From: Butyrivibrio sp.
Lineage (GTDB): Bacteria > Bacillota > Clostridia > Lachnospirales > Lachnospiraceae
Reading direction: 5' to 3'
Assembly (NCBI GenBank): GCA_015056495.1
Contig: SVGC01000003.1
Span: forward strand, 93,210-157,209
Length of the DNA: 64,000 nt
Under the pieces are notes generated by a model that saw only the letters and a program-made list of their open reading frames with translations, made no database searches and was not told the DNA's origin. Each line of letters opens with the position of its first letter. The first letter of the stretch is position 1. Positions 26,867 to 36,355 of the stretch are shown here, piece after piece. Made by a program: the position numbers and the translations under genes.

Positions 26867-28258
26867 ATGGAACTTACAGACATTAAGGACTTGTTTCAGA
26901 GCCCGGAAAAATATACTGACCAGAAGGTTACAGTAGGCGGATGGATTAGAAATATACGTGATTCTAAGACAATTGGATTCATTGTGCTTAATGATGGTAC
27001 ATTTTTTACACCTCTTCAGGTAGTATATACAGATGCACTTTCTAATTTTGCTGAGATCAGCAAGTTAAATGTTGGTGCAGCTATAATTGCAACAGGTACA
27101 ATTGTTGCAACACCAAATGCAAAGCAGCCTTTCGAAATGCAGGCTGAAAAAGTTGAGATTGAAGGTGTTTCATCACCTGATTATCCACTTCAGGCTAAGA
27201 GACATACTCTTGAGTATTTAAGAACAATACCTCATCTTCGTGCAAGAACAAACACATTTGAGGCAGTATTCAGAGTTAGATCTGTTGCTGCATATGCAAT
27301 CCATACTTTCTTCCAGGAGAGAGGATTTACATATGTTCATACACCACTTATCACAGGCAGTGACTGTGAAGGTGCTGGTGAAATGTTCCAGGTTACTACA
27401 ATGGATCTGAACAATGTTCCTAAGACAGAGGATGGACAGGTTGATTACTCAAAAGATTTCTTTGGCAAGCCTGTAAATCTTACAGTTAGCGGACAGCTTA
27501 ATGTTGAGACATATGCTTTTGCATTTAAGAATGTTTATACATTTGGACCTACATTCAGAGCCGAAAATTCAAATACAACAAGACATGCAGCTGAGTTCTG
27601 GATGATTGAGCCTGAGCTTTGTTTTGCAGATCTTAAAGACGATTGTGATGTTGCAGAAGCTATGCTTAAGTTTGTTATCAACTATGTACTTGAGCACTGT
27701 CCTGCTGAAATGGAATTCTTTAACCAGTTTATCGATAAGGGTCTTATAGAAAGACTTCATAACGTAGCTGATAACGAATTTGGCAGGATAACATATACAG
27801 ATGCTATAAAGCTCCTTGAAGAACATAACGATGAGTTTGACTTTAAAGTATCATGGGGATGCGATCTTCAGACAGAGCATGAGCGTTATCTTACAGAGAA
27901 GATTTTCAAGAAGCCTGTATTTGTAACAGACTATCCAAAGGACATCAAGGCATTTTACATGAAACTCAATCCAGATGGAAAGACAGTTGCTGCAGCAGAT
28001 TGTCTTGTGCCAGGAATTGGTGAGATCATTGGTGGTAGCCAGAGAGAAGATATCCTTGAAGTTCTTGAGAATCGTATGGATGAGCTTGGACTTAAGAAGG
28101 ATGATTACCAGTTCTATCTTGATCTTAGAAGATATGGTTCTGTAAGACATTCAGGATTTGGTCTTGGATTTGAGAGATGCGTAATGTATCTGACAGGTAT
28201 GGGCAACATCAGAGATGTTGAGTCATTCCCAAGAACTGTTGGTAACTGCGATTTATAA
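26867..28258 (+). CDS. asnS: Asparaginyl-tRNA synthetase
   Basis: A 463-aa class IIb synthetase. The N-terminal OB-fold (about 15-110, [24 protein letters not shown]) recognises the anticodon. The catalytic domain has motif 2 [17 protein letters not shown] and motif 3 [19 protein letters not shown]. The [11 protein letters not shown] wording separates AsnRS from AspRS. The start follows the previous stop by 3 bp and the ribosome binding site (GAGGAAT) overlaps the end of the upstream gene, so the two are probably translated from one message. Confidence 0.96.
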   Translation: MELTDIKDLFQSPEKYTDQKVTVGGWIRNIRDSKTIGFIVLNDGTFFTPLQVVYTDALSNFAEISKLNVGAAIIATGTIVATPNAKQPFEMQAEKVEIEGVSSPDYPLQAKRHTLEYLRTIPHLRARTNTFEAVFRVRSVAAYAIHTFFQERGFTYVHTPLITGSDCEGAGEMFQVTTMDLNNVPKTEDGQVDYSKDFFGKPVNLTVSGQLNVETYAFAFKNVYTFGPTFRAENSNTTRHAAEFWMIEPELCFADLKDDCDVAEAMLKFVINYVLEHCPAEMEFFNQFIDKGLIERLHNVADNEFGRITYTDAIKLLEEHNDEFDFKVSWGCDLQTEHERYLTEKIFKKPVFVTDYPKDIKAFYMKLNPDGKTVAAADCLVPGIGEIIGGSQREDILEVLENRMDELGLKKDDYQFYLDLRRYGSVRHSGFGLGFERCVMYLTGMGNIRDVESFPRTVGNCDL

Positions 28259-28374
28259 AAAGTTCAGCATTTGCCCTGTGCATATTATGATATAATTTAT
28301 GTATGAAATGATATTATTTTCATGTACAGAGTAAGTTTTGTTGGACTTCTTGATCAAGTCGTGGGGAGACAGTA

Positions 28375-29697
28375 ATGAAGAAATTTTTATATACATCAAT
28401 AAGTATCATCATGACATTGATTACCTTCCTAGTGGCAGTCCCTTCTTGGGCTGCCACTAGTTCTGATTTAGAGAAAAAGCAACAGCAGCTGGAAGAAGAA
28501 AAGAATAAACTTGAAACTGAGAAAAGCAATCTGCAGAACGAGAAAAATGCCAGCCAGAATGCGCTGAATGAAGCAAACAGTAATATAAACAGTATTTCTG
28601 AATCTCAAAGTGAAGTTGGAGATCAGATTGATGAAGCACAGGCAACGATTACTGACCTTTTGACCAGTATTAATTTGATAGAAATCGATATATCAAATAA
28701 GCAGACAGAAATAGAAAAGACTCAGGCTGAGTATGAGGCTGCCAAAGAGCAGGAAGAGACCCTTTATAATGCAATGTGTGAACGTATCAAGTTCATGTAT
28801 GAAAAAGGTGAAATGTCCTACGCCATGATACTTATGCAGGCAGAAAGCATTAATGATATATTGAACAAGGCTACATATGTAGAAAAGCTTTACGAATATG
28901 ATAGAGAACAGCTTGGAAAATATGTAACTGCCAAAAATGAAGCTCAGGAATATGGTGAACAGCTGGAAGAAGAAAAATCAGAGCTGGAGACTTCACAGTA
29001 TGAGCTGGAAGAAGAACAGGCCTATATGGAGGAACTTCTTGCTCAGTACGAAGCTCAGTACGATAATTTCTCTGTTCAGTTGACACAGGCGAAACAAAGC
29101 GCTGCTGTTTATACAGCGCAGCTCCAAAAACAGACAGAAGAGTTAAAACAGTTACAGGCAAGTATTGATGCCAAGCAGAAAGAAGTTGATGCTGCAGCAG
29201 CAGAAGTTAGCAGTGCTAAGGCCGCAGAAGCAGCAGAAGAAAAAGCCAAGTCTGAGTCTGAAAGCCAAACTACAACAACAACTACTACCAATAATACTAA
29301 TAACTCAAGTAATTCAAGCGGAAACAGTAATAAGACTATTTCAGCTCCAGGATCGGCTACTGGACAAAACGTTGCCAATTTTGCCTGTCAGTTTGTGGGA
29401 TATCCATATGTTGCAGGTGGAACAAGCCTTACTGAGGGATGCGATTGTTCCGGATTTGTATACGCAGTCTATAAATCTTTTGGCATTACAGTTCCAAGAA
29501 CATCTTTTTCTCAGGCTGCATATGGTACAGAAGTATCATATGCTAACGCTCAGCCTGGAGATGTGATATACTATGGTGGTCATGTTGGTATATACATAGG
29601 CAACGGTCAGATTGTTCATGCCAGCACCGCCAAGACTGGTATTAAATATTCAAGTGCAACATATAGAACGATAATTACCGTTAGAAGATTTTTGTAA
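28375..29697 (+). CDS. Secreted coiled-coil NlpC/P60 peptidoglycan hydrolase
   Basis: A 440-aa exported enzyme. The signal peptide (about 1-26) ends near SWAAT. A long coiled coil (about 30-290), rich in Gln, Glu and Lys, resembles the regulatory hairpins of PcsB/CwlO-type hydrolases, which are activated by FtsEX. A Ser/Thr/Asn linker (about 295-325) leads to a C-terminal NlpC/P60 domain with catalytic Cys358 (CDCSGFVYAVY) and His in GGHVGIYIG. It should cut gamma-D-Glu-diamino-acid bonds in stem peptides. GGGGAGA precedes the ATG. A TATAAT lies at 28291-28296 without a convincing -35. No ftsEX genes are adjacent. Confidence 0.9.
   Translation: MKKFLYTSISIIMTLITFLVAVPSWAATSSDLEKKQQQLEEEKNKLETEKSNLQNEKNASQNALNEANSNINSISESQSEVGDQIDEAQATITDLLTSINLIEIDISNKQTEIEKTQAEYEAAKEQEETLYNAMCERIKFMYEKGEMSYAMILMQAESINDILNKATYVEKLYEYDREQLGKYVTAKNEAQEYGEQLEEEKSELETSQYELEEEQAYMEELLAQYEAQYDNFSVQLTQAKQSAAVYTAQLQKQTEELKQLQASIDAKQKEVDAAAAEVSSAKAAEAAEEKAKSESESQTTTTTTTNNTNNSSNSSGNSNKTISAPGSATGQNVANFACQFVGYPYVAGGTSLTEGCDCSGFVYAVYKSFGITVPRTSFSQAAYGTEVSYANAQPGDVIYYGGHVGIYIGNGQIVHASTAKTGIKYSSATYRTIITVRRFL
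28429..28460 (+). repeat. Perfect 10-bp inverted repeat inside signal-peptide codons
   Basis: CTAGTGGCAG (28429-28438) and CTGCCACTAG (28451-28460) with a 12-base loop that can extend the stem with CC/GG pairs. It overlaps the codons of the signal-peptide end of the NlpC/P60 gene. There is no T run after it, so it is not a standard terminator. Confidence 0.7.
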
Positions 29698-29745
29698 TTT
29701 CAAAGTGAAAAAGTTGAGGGGGTTAAGGATTATTTAGGAGGAACA

Positions 29746-31200
29746 ATGCAGAGTATGGAATGGAATAAACTGCTATGTCCTGATCGTATAAGAATATACT
29801 CCAAGCCAGTTTCAACAAGAGATAAAAGATCGGAATTTGAAAAAGATTATCATAGAATCATAAGTAGTGCATCTTTTAGACGTTTGCAGGACAAGACGCA
29901 GGTATATCCATTGGATGAGTCAGATTTTGTAAGAACCAGACTGACCCATTCACTGGAGGTATCCTCTTTTTGTAAATCTCTAGGGCAAACAATTTCCAGA
30001 AGAATTATAAATGAATTGAAAGATGAGTCTTTTTTGCCAGAGTATCAGCAGTATATGTGCGATATATTGCAGTGTGCAGGACTTATTCATGATATAGGAA
30101 ATCCACCCTTTGGACATTTTGGAGAAAATGTTATTCGTAAGTGGTTTAAAGAGAATATATCAAAGCTTGAGTATCCTAAAGAGTTACTTGAGGAAGGCGG
30201 AGAGGGATACGTTTCTGTCGATGAATTATTATCAGAACAGATGAAAGCGGATTTCTTCAATTTTGAAGGCAATACACAGGCACTAAGAGTGGTCACTAAG
30301 CTTCACTATCTGGTGGATGCCCATGGAATGAACCTGACAAAAGCTCTTTTATCCACTATTATCAAATACCCCGTTTCATCCCTTGAGGTTGATAAGGATA
30401 GTGAAGATATCAGAAAGCATAAGATGGGATATTACTATGCTGATAAAGAAGCTTTTGACGATATCGAAGAATCCCTTGGATTAAATGGTAACAGAAATCC
30501 TCTTACACTTATTTTAGAGGCTGCTGATGATACGGCATATCTTACTGCAGATATTGAGGATGCATTTAAAAAGGGATTACTCAGTTATGAGCAGCTTTTA
30601 TATGAACTTGAAGCACATAAGTATAAAGATGCATCTGAAGATGATGAATATTATGAGCTTGTAGAATTGTTAAAGCAGCTCCACGATAAGGGGCAGGAAT
30701 ATGGCGCAAGCGGTGCTGACAGCTATGCAATACAGAACTGGATCATAAATGTCCAGGGTAAGCTTATATTTGATGCCACAGATAGCTTTATAAATAATTA
30801 TGATTCAATAATGGCAGGTACTTATCTTAAGGAATTATTGGATGGAACAGAAGGAAAGCATATTACTGAAATATTGGGTGATATAGCCTATAGATATGCT
30901 TTTTTGTCTAAACCAAAGATAAGTATGGAAGCTATGGCTGATGATATGATGTCAGATATTTTAGATGCATTTATTCCTGCAGTGTTGTATTATGATACGG
31001 GTAGAAAATTAGATGAGAAGTCACAGCTTCTTGTCGATAAAATATCTGAAAACTATAAGGCTATATATCATATATATTCGAAAGATAAGCCTGAAGCTGA
31101 AAAGTTATATTTAAGGCTCATGTTAGTAACAGATTATGTATGCGGCATGACAGATAGTTACACCAAGAGGTTGTGCCAGGAATTAAAGGAATTGAAGTAA
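29746..31200 (+). CDS. dgt: dGTP triphosphohydrolase (dNTPase)
   Basis: A 484-aa HD-domain enzyme that splits dGTP or other dNTPs to deoxynucleoside and triphosphate. Motifs: [22 protein letters not shown] with metal ligand H68, [15 protein letters not shown] with HD at 115-116, and a later Asp in [15 protein letters not shown]. This is the standard Dgt series. GGAGGAAC lies upstream of ATG 29746. It is 19 bp before guaA in the same direction, linking dGTP removal with GMP synthesis. Confidence 0.92.
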   Translation: MQSMEWNKLLCPDRIRIYSKPVSTRDKRSEFEKDYHRIISSASFRRLQDKTQVYPLDESDFVRTRLTHSLEVSSFCKSLGQTISRRIINELKDESFLPEYQQYMCDILQCAGLIHDIGNPPFGHFGENVIRKWFKENISKLEYPKELLEEGGEGYVSVDELLSEQMKADFFNFEGNTQALRVVTKLHYLVDAHGMNLTKALLSTIIKYPVSSLEVDKDSEDIRKHKMGYYYADKEAFDDIEESLGLNGNRNPLTLILEAADDTAYLTADIEDAFKKGLLSYEQLLYELEAHKYKDASEDDEYYELVELLKQLHDKGQEYGASGADSYAIQNWIINVQGKLIFDATDSFINNYDSIMAGTYLKELLDGTEGKHITEILGDIAYRYAFLSKPKISMEAMADDMMSDILDAFIPAVLYYDTGRKLDEKSQLLVDKISENYKAIYHIYSKDKPEAEKLYLRLMLVTDYVCGMTDSYTKRLCQELKELK

Positions 31201-31219
31201 AAAGATCATAGGAGGAAAC

Positions 31220-32797
31220 ATGGCAAGAGAAACAGTCATTGTTATAGACTTTGGCGGTCAGTACAATCAGCTGGTAGCTCGTAGAGTACGTGAATGTAAC
31301 GTTTACTGTGAAATATATTCATATCGTACTCCACTAGACAAGATACTGGCAATGAATCCTAAGGGCATCATCTTAACAGGTGGTCCTAATAGCGTATATG
31401 AAGAAGGCGCAGCAACCTGTGGAAAAGAGTTATTTGAAACGGGTATTCCTGTACTGGGATTATGCTATGGCGCGCAGCTTATGAGCCACGTCCTTGGAGG
31501 CGAAGTTAAACGTGCTGAAAATAGAGAATATGGAAAGACGGAGACATTTTTTGATACAACATCCCCTCTGTTTAAAGATCTTCCAGATAAAAACATTGTT
31601 TGGATGAGCCATTTCGATTATATCAGCAAGCTTGCACCAGGATTTACTTCTGTAGCACATACTGCTAGTACTCCAGTAGCTGCTGCTCAGAACGTAGACA
31701 AAAAGCTGTATGCTATCCAGTTCCATCCAGAAGTACTGCATACAGAAAATGGAACTAAGATGCTCTACAATTTTGTAAGAAATATCTGCGGATGTGCTGG
31801 CGATTGGAAGATGGATTCATTTGTAGAGACAGCCATAGCTGATATCAGAGCAAAGGTTGGAAATGGTAAAGTATTATGTGCTTTATCAGGTGGTGTAGAT
31901 TCATCTGTTGCAGCTGTTCTTCTGTCAAAGGCTGTAGGTAAACAGCTCACTTGCGTATTTGTAGACCATGGTCTTCTTAGAAAAAATGAAGGTGATGAAG
32001 TTGAAGCAGTATTTGGTCCAGATGGTCCATATGAGCTTAATTTTATCAGAGTAAATGCAAAAGATCGTTATTATTCCAAGCTTGCAGGCGTAGCCGAGCC
32101 TGAGAAGAAGCGTAAGATAATAGGCGAAGAGTTCATCCGTGTATTTGAGGAAGAAGCAAAAAAGATTGGCAGTGTTGACTACCTTGTTCAGGGTACTATT
32201 TATCCTGACGTTGTAGAAAGTGGTCTTGGCGGTGAGTCAGCTGTCATCAAATCTCACCACAATGTAGGTGGACTTCCTGAACACGTTGATTTCAAGGAAA
32301 TCATTGAGCCACTTCGTGACCTGTTTAAGGATGAAGTAAGAAAAGCTGGTCTTGAGCTTGGTATTCCTGAATATCTTGTATATCGTCAGCCATTCCCAGG
32401 TCCTGGCCTTGGAATCCGTATCATTGGAGAGGTTACAGCAGATAAGGTAAGAATCGTACAGGATGCTGATGCTATCTATCGTGAAGAAGTAGGTAAGGCA
32501 ATTGACGAGTACAAGGCTAAAAATGGCGGAGCAGAGCCAAAATGGATGCCGAATCAGTACTTTGCAGCTCTTACAAATATGCGTAGCGTAGGTGTAATGG
32601 GCGATGAGCGTACCTATGATTATGCAGTTGCTCTTAGAGCAGTAAACACAATCGATTTCATGACTGCTGAAGCAGCCAATATTCCTTGGGAAGTACTTCA
32701 GACAGTAATGAGTCGTATCATAAACGAGGTTAGAGGAGTTAATCGTGTATTCTACGATCTGACTTCTAAGCCACCGGGAACTATAGAGATGGAATAA
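31220..32797 (+). CDS. guaA: GMP synthase (glutamine-hydrolysing)
   Basis: A 525-aa enzyme converting XMP to GMP. The N-terminal class I amidotransferase has nucleophile C82 ([11 protein letters not shown]) and the His-Glu pair QFHPEV. The ATP pyrophosphatase P-loop is SGGVDSS (about 222-228), and the C-terminal dimerisation domain ends [13 protein letters not shown], the family's near-invariant ending. AGGAGGA precedes the ATG. No purine riboswitch is visible, and the 19-bp gap from dgt leaves no room for one. Confidence 0.97.
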   Translation: MARETVIVIDFGGQYNQLVARRVRECNVYCEIYSYRTPLDKILAMNPKGIILTGGPNSVYEEGAATCGKELFETGIPVLGLCYGAQLMSHVLGGEVKRAENREYGKTETFFDTTSPLFKDLPDKNIVWMSHFDYISKLAPGFTSVAHTASTPVAAAQNVDKKLYAIQFHPEVLHTENGTKMLYNFVRNICGCAGDWKMDSFVETAIADIRAKVGNGKVLCALSGGVDSSVAAVLLSKAVGKQLTCVFVDHGLLRKNEGDEVEAVFGPDGPYELNFIRVNAKDRYYSKLAGVAEPEKKRKIIGEEFIRVFEEEAKKIGSVDYLVQGTIYPDVVESGLGGESAVIKSHHNVGGLPEHVDFKEIIEPLRDLFKDEVRKAGLELGIPEYLVYRQPFPGPGLGIRIIGEVTADKVRIVQDADAIYREEVGKAIDEYKAKNGGAEPKWMPNQYFAALTNMRSVGVMGDERTYDYAVALRAVNTIDFMTAEAANIPWEVLQTVMSRIINEVRGVNRVFYDLTSKPPGTIEME

Positions 32798-32837
32798 TAC
32801 CGTGTGGTTTGCCGGTAGGATTATAATATTTGCGATT

Positions 32838-32882
32838 AAAGGCTTTCGATGGCATAAACAAGTGCCTTCGGAAGCTTTTTTG
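32838..32882 (+). terminator. Intrinsic terminator after guaA
   Basis: A stem of 17 positions (16 paired, including wobbles): AAAGGCTTTCGATGGCA (32838-32854) against TGCCTTCGGAAGCTTTT (32863-32879), followed by T residues. Confidence 0.88.
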
Positions 32883-33014
32883 TTTACATGTGTTATAACA
32901 GGATATGAAGTGACGGGTACATCATGGGTGCGGAAAGATTCGTTTCAAAGCGCATAATAAAGCGCAGTACTATAAAAATGTGCTTTATCATATTTTGCAT
33001 TCGAAATCAATTTA

Positions 33015-33029
33015 TACGTTGACAACGTA
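33015..33029. promoter_or_regulatory. Palindromic operator candidate over the -35 box
   Basis: TACGTTG-A-CAACGTA is a perfect 7-1-7 palindrome that contains the whole -35 hexamer. A repressor bound here would block RNA polymerase. The adjacent XRE protein is the obvious candidate. Confidence 0.6.
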
Positions 33030-33047
33030 CAAAAATAGCTCTATACT
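33019..33047 (+). promoter_or_regulatory. Sigma-A promoter of the XRE/Bro-N gene pair
   Basis: TTGACA at 33019-33024, a 17-bp spacer and TATACT at 33042-33047. The regulator gene starts 33 bp after the -10 box. Two palindromes overlap the two boxes. The 283 bp from guaA to this gene hold the guaA terminator, a possible 10-bp hairpin (arms at 32957-32966 and 32979-32988) and this promoter. Confidence 0.82.
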
Positions 33048-33059
33048 TTATTAAAGTAT
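33043..33059. promoter_or_regulatory. Palindromic operator candidate over the -10 box
   Basis: ATACTTT-ATT-AAAGTAT is a perfect 7-3-7 palindrome overlapping the -10 hexamer and start region. Its half-site differs from that of the -35 palindrome, so a second factor, or structure in the 5' end, is possible. Confidence 0.5.
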
Positions 33060-33080
33060 GAAATTTACGGAGACTATGTT

Positions 33081-33311
33081 ATGGATATTTCAGCTAGAAT
33101 AAAGGAGTTACGAAAGAAAACGGGATTATCACAAAGTAAGTTTTCTGCAAAATTTGGGATTCCTGTAAGAACTCTTCAGCAGTGGGAACAGGGAATAAGC
33201 GCCCCTCCGGAGTATTTGGTAAGAATGATGGAGTATATTATGCTGCTTGAAGAAAAAAGCCATATACAAGACGAAGAACCGATAAGGGGGGAAAATGCAG
33301 ATGGCAAATGA
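33081..33311 (+). CDS. XRE-family helix-turn-helix regulator
   Basis: A 76-aa DNA-binding protein consisting almost only of a Cro/CI-type helix-turn-helix. Helices are spread over about residues 3-60, with the core LSQSKFSAKFGIPVRTLQQW at 16-35. It probably represses its own promoter, which carries two palindromes. The stop overlaps the start of the Bro-N gene by 17 bp, so the two are translationally linked. Plausible contexts are a phage-type repressor/antirepressor switch or a toxin-antitoxin-like unit. Confidence 0.85.
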   Translation: MDISARIKELRKKTGLSQSKFSAKFGIPVRTLQQWEQGISAPPEYLVRMMEYIMLLEEKSHIQDEEPIRGENADGK

Positions 33312-34179
33312 TAAAGTTCAATTATTTGAAGACCAGCCGATCAGAACTGCGTGGGTTGAAGAAGAGGAAGAATGGTATTTTTCAATTGTGGATGTTGTTG
33401 GAATACTAACTGAACAACCTGATATTGATGGTGCAAGGAATTATTGGAAAGTATTGAAAAATAGGCTTAAAGAGGAGGGAAGCCAGTTGGTTACAAATTG
33501 TAACCAACTGAAAATGAAGTCGCCGAAGGATGGAAAACGATATAATACTGATGTGGCAAACACAGAGCAATTGCTTCGATTGATTCAATCTATTCCTTCG
33601 AAAAAAGCGGAGCCGTTTAAAATGTGGCTGGCCCAGGTAGGTCGTGAACGAATAGAGGAAGTAATTGACCCAGAGTTGACTATAGAGAGGGCTCTTGAGA
33701 CCTATGCAAAAAAAGGTTATTCGCGAGAATGGATAAATCAGCGCCTGCAGGCTATTCAGGTGCGTAAAGAACTTACAGACGAGTGGGATAAGCGTGGTGT
33801 AAAGAAAGGCGTAGAATATGCAATCCTGACAGATGAGATAACGAAAGCCTGGTCTGGAATGACAACAAGGCAGTATAAGAACCTCAAAGGGCTGAAGAAA
33901 GAGAATCTCAGGGATAATATGTCCACATTAGAGTTGGTGCTTAATATGTTGGCTGAGGCTACTACTACAGAAATATCTAAACAAAAGCAACCGGAGTCAT
34001 TTGAGGAAAATCGGATGGTTGCTATTGAAGGTGGAGAAGCCGCTGGAGAAGCACGATTGGCGGTGGAAAAGAGAACCGGAAAACCTGTAATCACGAATAA
34101 AAATGCAGCCCAATTGCAAGATTTAGTTACAGGACTCATTGGAACTATAAATGACAATAGCGATGATCAAGAAGGGTAA
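33295..34179 (+). CDS. Bro-N domain protein, phage antirepressor-like
   Basis: A 294-aa protein. Its N-terminal ~110 residues match the Bro-N domain of baculovirus BRO and phage antirepressor proteins (EWYFSIVDVVGILTEQPD, ARNYWKVLKNRL, LLRLIQSIPSKKAEPFKMWL). The rest contains conserved-looking blocks (ALETYAKKGYSREWINQRL, YAILTDEITKAWSGMTTRQY, ENLRDNMSTLELVLNMLAEA) typical of a widely distributed chromosomal Bro-N family related to DinD. The molecular role is unknown; DNA binding and antirepression are expected. GGGGGG lies just upstream of ATG 33295 (a second ATG is at 33301). No other phage genes surround it. Confidence 0.85.
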   Translation: MQMANDKVQLFEDQPIRTAWVEEEEEWYFSIVDVVGILTEQPDIDGARNYWKVLKNRLKEEGSQLVTNCNQLKMKSPKDGKRYNTDVANTEQLLRLIQSIPSKKAEPFKMWLAQVGRERIEEVIDPELTIERALETYAKKGYSREWINQRLQAIQVRKELTDEWDKRGVKKGVEYAILTDEITKAWSGMTTRQYKNLKGLKKENLRDNMSTLELVLNMLAEATTTEISKQKQPESFEENRMVAIEGGEAAGEARLAVEKRTGKPVITNKNAAQLQDLVTGLIGTINDNSDDQEG

Positions 34180-34290
34180 TCGGATTAAAAGTAATGATAT
34201 CCGCAGAGAAATGCGGTATAATCACCTTGTCACTCGTAACAATAAAATGACAATATAAACTTCAAAAAGTATAACAAAATCAGTATTATC

Positions 34291-34336
34291 AAGGCTTGAG
34301 ATCGTGTAAAAAATTGCACGATTTCAAGCCTTTTTT
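34291..34336 (+). terminator. Intrinsic terminator after the Bro-N gene
   Basis: AAGGCTTGAGATCGTG (34291-34306) pairs with CACGATTTCAAGCCTT (34317-34332), followed by TTTT. A strong stem 111 bp after the stop codon. Confidence 0.9.
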
Positions 34337-34366
34337 GAAACGAAAAACGGAAAGCGGATGCTAGTA

Positions 34367-34384
34367 TAGTTGACACATCAACTA
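34367..34384. promoter_or_regulatory. MarR-type operator candidate
   Basis: TAGTTGA-CACA-TCAACTA is a perfect 7-4-7 palindrome that includes the -35 box. Its TTGA-N4-TCAA core fits sites bound by many MarR-family repressors, and the downstream gene encodes one, so autorepression is likely. Confidence 0.72.
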
Positions 34385-34399
34385 ATCAAATGATATATT
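34370..34399 (+). promoter_or_regulatory. Promoter of the marR-like gene
   Basis: TTGACA at 34370-34375, an 18-bp spacer and TATATT at 34394-34399, overlapping the palindrome. Confidence 0.72.
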
Positions 34400-34433
34400 T
34401 TAGTTTATAATAATAGGAGGTGCCAATAATAAT

Positions 34434-34850
34434 ATGAAACCAAGTATAGGGCGAATGATTTCTCTTCTTTCAAGAGAGATTGCAATTGAACTAAAAGACG
34501 TTGTTGAGCCATTTGGAATAACTGTTGGGGAAGAACTTTACTTTATGGCATTGGCACATGAAGATGGGATTACACAGGATAGACTTACGGAGATAGTATG
34601 CGTGGATAAGTCAGCGACTGCGAGAGCTGTAAAGGCTTTGGAAAACAAGGGGCTTATTCGGCGTGATATAGATCAAAGTGATAAACGGAACAAGAAATTA
34701 TATCTTACAAATGAAGGGCATGAAATGTATCCGGGATTATCAAAAGCTTTAAATTCATTTAATGAAAAGCTGACAAGTTCGTGGACTGATGAACAATATG
34801 ATCAAGTTTATCATTCATTAGAGATATTGCAGCACAGGTTTAAAAAATAA
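34434..34850 (+). CDS. MarR-family transcriptional regulator
   Basis: A 138-aa winged-helix repressor: dimerisation helix (residues 1-30), recognition region ITQDRLTEIVCVDKSATARAVKALENKGLIRR (about 57-87 in two blocks), wing DIDQSDKRNKKLYLTNEG and a C-terminal dimer helix. It fits the MarR/SlyA pattern; the ligand is unknown. AGGAGG lies 12 bases before the ATG, a long but usable spacing. The next gene, a glycosyltransferase 48 bp downstream, is the likely co-regulated target. Confidence 0.9.
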   Translation: MKPSIGRMISLLSREIAIELKDVVEPFGITVGEELYFMALAHEDGITQDRLTEIVCVDKSATARAVKALENKGLIRRDIDQSDKRNKKLYLTNEGHEMYPGLSKALNSFNEKLTSSWTDEQYDQVYHSLEILQHRFKK

Positions 34851-34898
34851 TATGCCAAGCAAAAGCAAATCCAAGAATAAAGGAGAACAAGCAGACGT

Positions 34899-36299
34899 AT
34901 GAAAGAGTTTATTAAAAAGAACATAGGAAACATACTGATATGGGGGACAATAGTATTTTTTACAATCCTTTATGTGAGCCTGATATTTAATAAAAATGTA
35001 TGGACGGATGAAGTTTTTACATTTGACCTGCTTAAATATGATCTGAGAGGAATAGTGGAGAAGACAGCTGAGGATGTTCATCCACCTCTATATTACTTCT
35101 ATGCCAAGATATTTGAATTAGTGAGTCCACAGAATATACAGATACAAAAGATTGCGGCCATCATACCTATGGTTGCAATATTAGTGTATATGGGAGTGGT
35201 CATAAAGAAAGAATTTGGTGAGGCACATGCTTTTTTATCCATATTGTTTCTTACATGCCTTCCATGTACCATGGAATTTGCCGTACAGATAAGGATGTAT
35301 TCTCTTGCGCTGTTTTTTGTGACTTTGTCGGGAATCGAGGCATACAGAGCGTATGTCCATGGAAATATAAAGCATTGGATATATATGGGCATAGGTGTAT
35401 TGGGAGCCGCATACACCCATTATTTTGCATTTGTAAGCGTGTGCTTTGTCATGTTCTTTTTATTATTGGTAATATTATTTGGTAAGAGGAAAATGATAAA
35501 GAATTGGCTTATATGCTCCTGTGCATTGATTATAGGATACGCGCCTTGGTTGCCTAGCTTTATTAAACAGTATACCAGCGTAAGAGAGAGCTATTGGATA
35601 CCGCCTATAACAGTTGAAGTGCTTGAAGGCTATATAACTTGGACGTTCGGGCTTGAACTGGTAAAAGGTGCGGAGATTGGATATCTCATCCTTCTTACAG
35701 TCGTATTTGTTTGGGCATGTATGGGGATTAAGAAGAAAAAAACTGGATTTGCTATATTATGCATGCTTGTTCCGACAGCAACAACTGTTTCAGGGGTTCT
35801 GATCTCACTTACAAAATCACCTATATACCGTGATCAGTATATCTTACCGGCATTGGGCCTACTTTCAATATATGTAGGAATCGTATGTGCTGGTAAACTA
35901 AAAAGCAAAGCAAAATATGTGGTCGCTTTGTTTACAGTCTTTATGCTATTTTGCGGTGCAGTTCAGTACAAGGAATGTTACAGACAGGAATACAAGAACT
36001 CATATATTGACAAGACTGTGGAGTTTTTTGCGGAGAATCTCGGAGAAAATGATTATGTGTTATATAATTATGAAGCGATGGGATTTGTGTATAAGTTCTA
36101 TTTTCCACAGGATAGACTGATATATGTTGAGAATTTTGATCTTTCCTGTGAATATGACAATGCTTGGTTCTTATATACAGCAAATAACTGGCCTGTTACG
36201 GAAAATGACTGCATTAACTATAATCTGGGTATGGATTATCTTGGCGTCTATGGTATAGAACATAATGATTTTGATCTGTACAGGATTTATCATAAATAA
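34899..36299 (+). CDS. GT39-type polyprenyl-phosphate-dependent membrane glycosyltransferase
   Basis: A 466-aa polytopic protein with about ten transmembrane helices and an extracytoplasmic C-terminal segment (about 360-466). The first external loop has the GT-C acidic motif (VWTDEVFTF, D37/E38) and EDVHPPLYYFYAK (59-70), diagnostic of the PMT/ArnT-like GT39 superfamily. Such enzymes transfer a sugar from a polyprenyl-phosphate donor to a lipid, polymer or protein outside the membrane. AAAGGAGA precedes the ATG. It shares an operon with the MarR-like regulator, so surface glycosylation is probably inducible. Confidence 0.85.
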   Translation: MKEFIKKNIGNILIWGTIVFFTILYVSLIFNKNVWTDEVFTFDLLKYDLRGIVEKTAEDVHPPLYYFYAKIFELVSPQNIQIQKIAAIIPMVAILVYMGVVIKKEFGEAHAFLSILFLTCLPCTMEFAVQIRMYSLALFFVTLSGIEAYRAYVHGNIKHWIYMGIGVLGAAYTHYFAFVSVCFVMFFLLLVILFGKRKMIKNWLICSCALIIGYAPWLPSFIKQYTSVRESYWIPPITVEVLEGYITWTFGLELVKGAEIGYLILLTVVFVWACMGIKKKKTGFAILCMLVPTATTVSGVLISLTKSPIYRDQYILPALGLLSIYVGIVCAGKLKSKAKYVVALFTVFMLFCGAVQYKECYRQEYKNSYIDKTVEFFAENLGENDYVLYNYEAMGFVYKFYFPQDRLIYVENFDLSCEYDNAWFLYTANNWPVTENDCINYNLGMDYLGVYGIEHNDFDLYRIYHK

Positions 36300-36355
36300 T
36301 ACAAAAGTAAATATGGTATATTTATCTTATTGCAAGATAGGAGTAATAGTTTTAA

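Noticed and set aside
29271..29331. Thr/Asn/Ser-rich repetitive codons in the NlpC/P60 gene
   Set aside because: This is an ordinary low-complexity linker between coiled coil and catalytic domain, not a CRISPR or mobile repeat.
32883..36299. Prophage or genomic island with integrase
   Set aside because: Although XRE and Bro-N genes are phage-like, no integrase, structural gene, att repeat or disrupted gene was found; treated as a small accessory region only.
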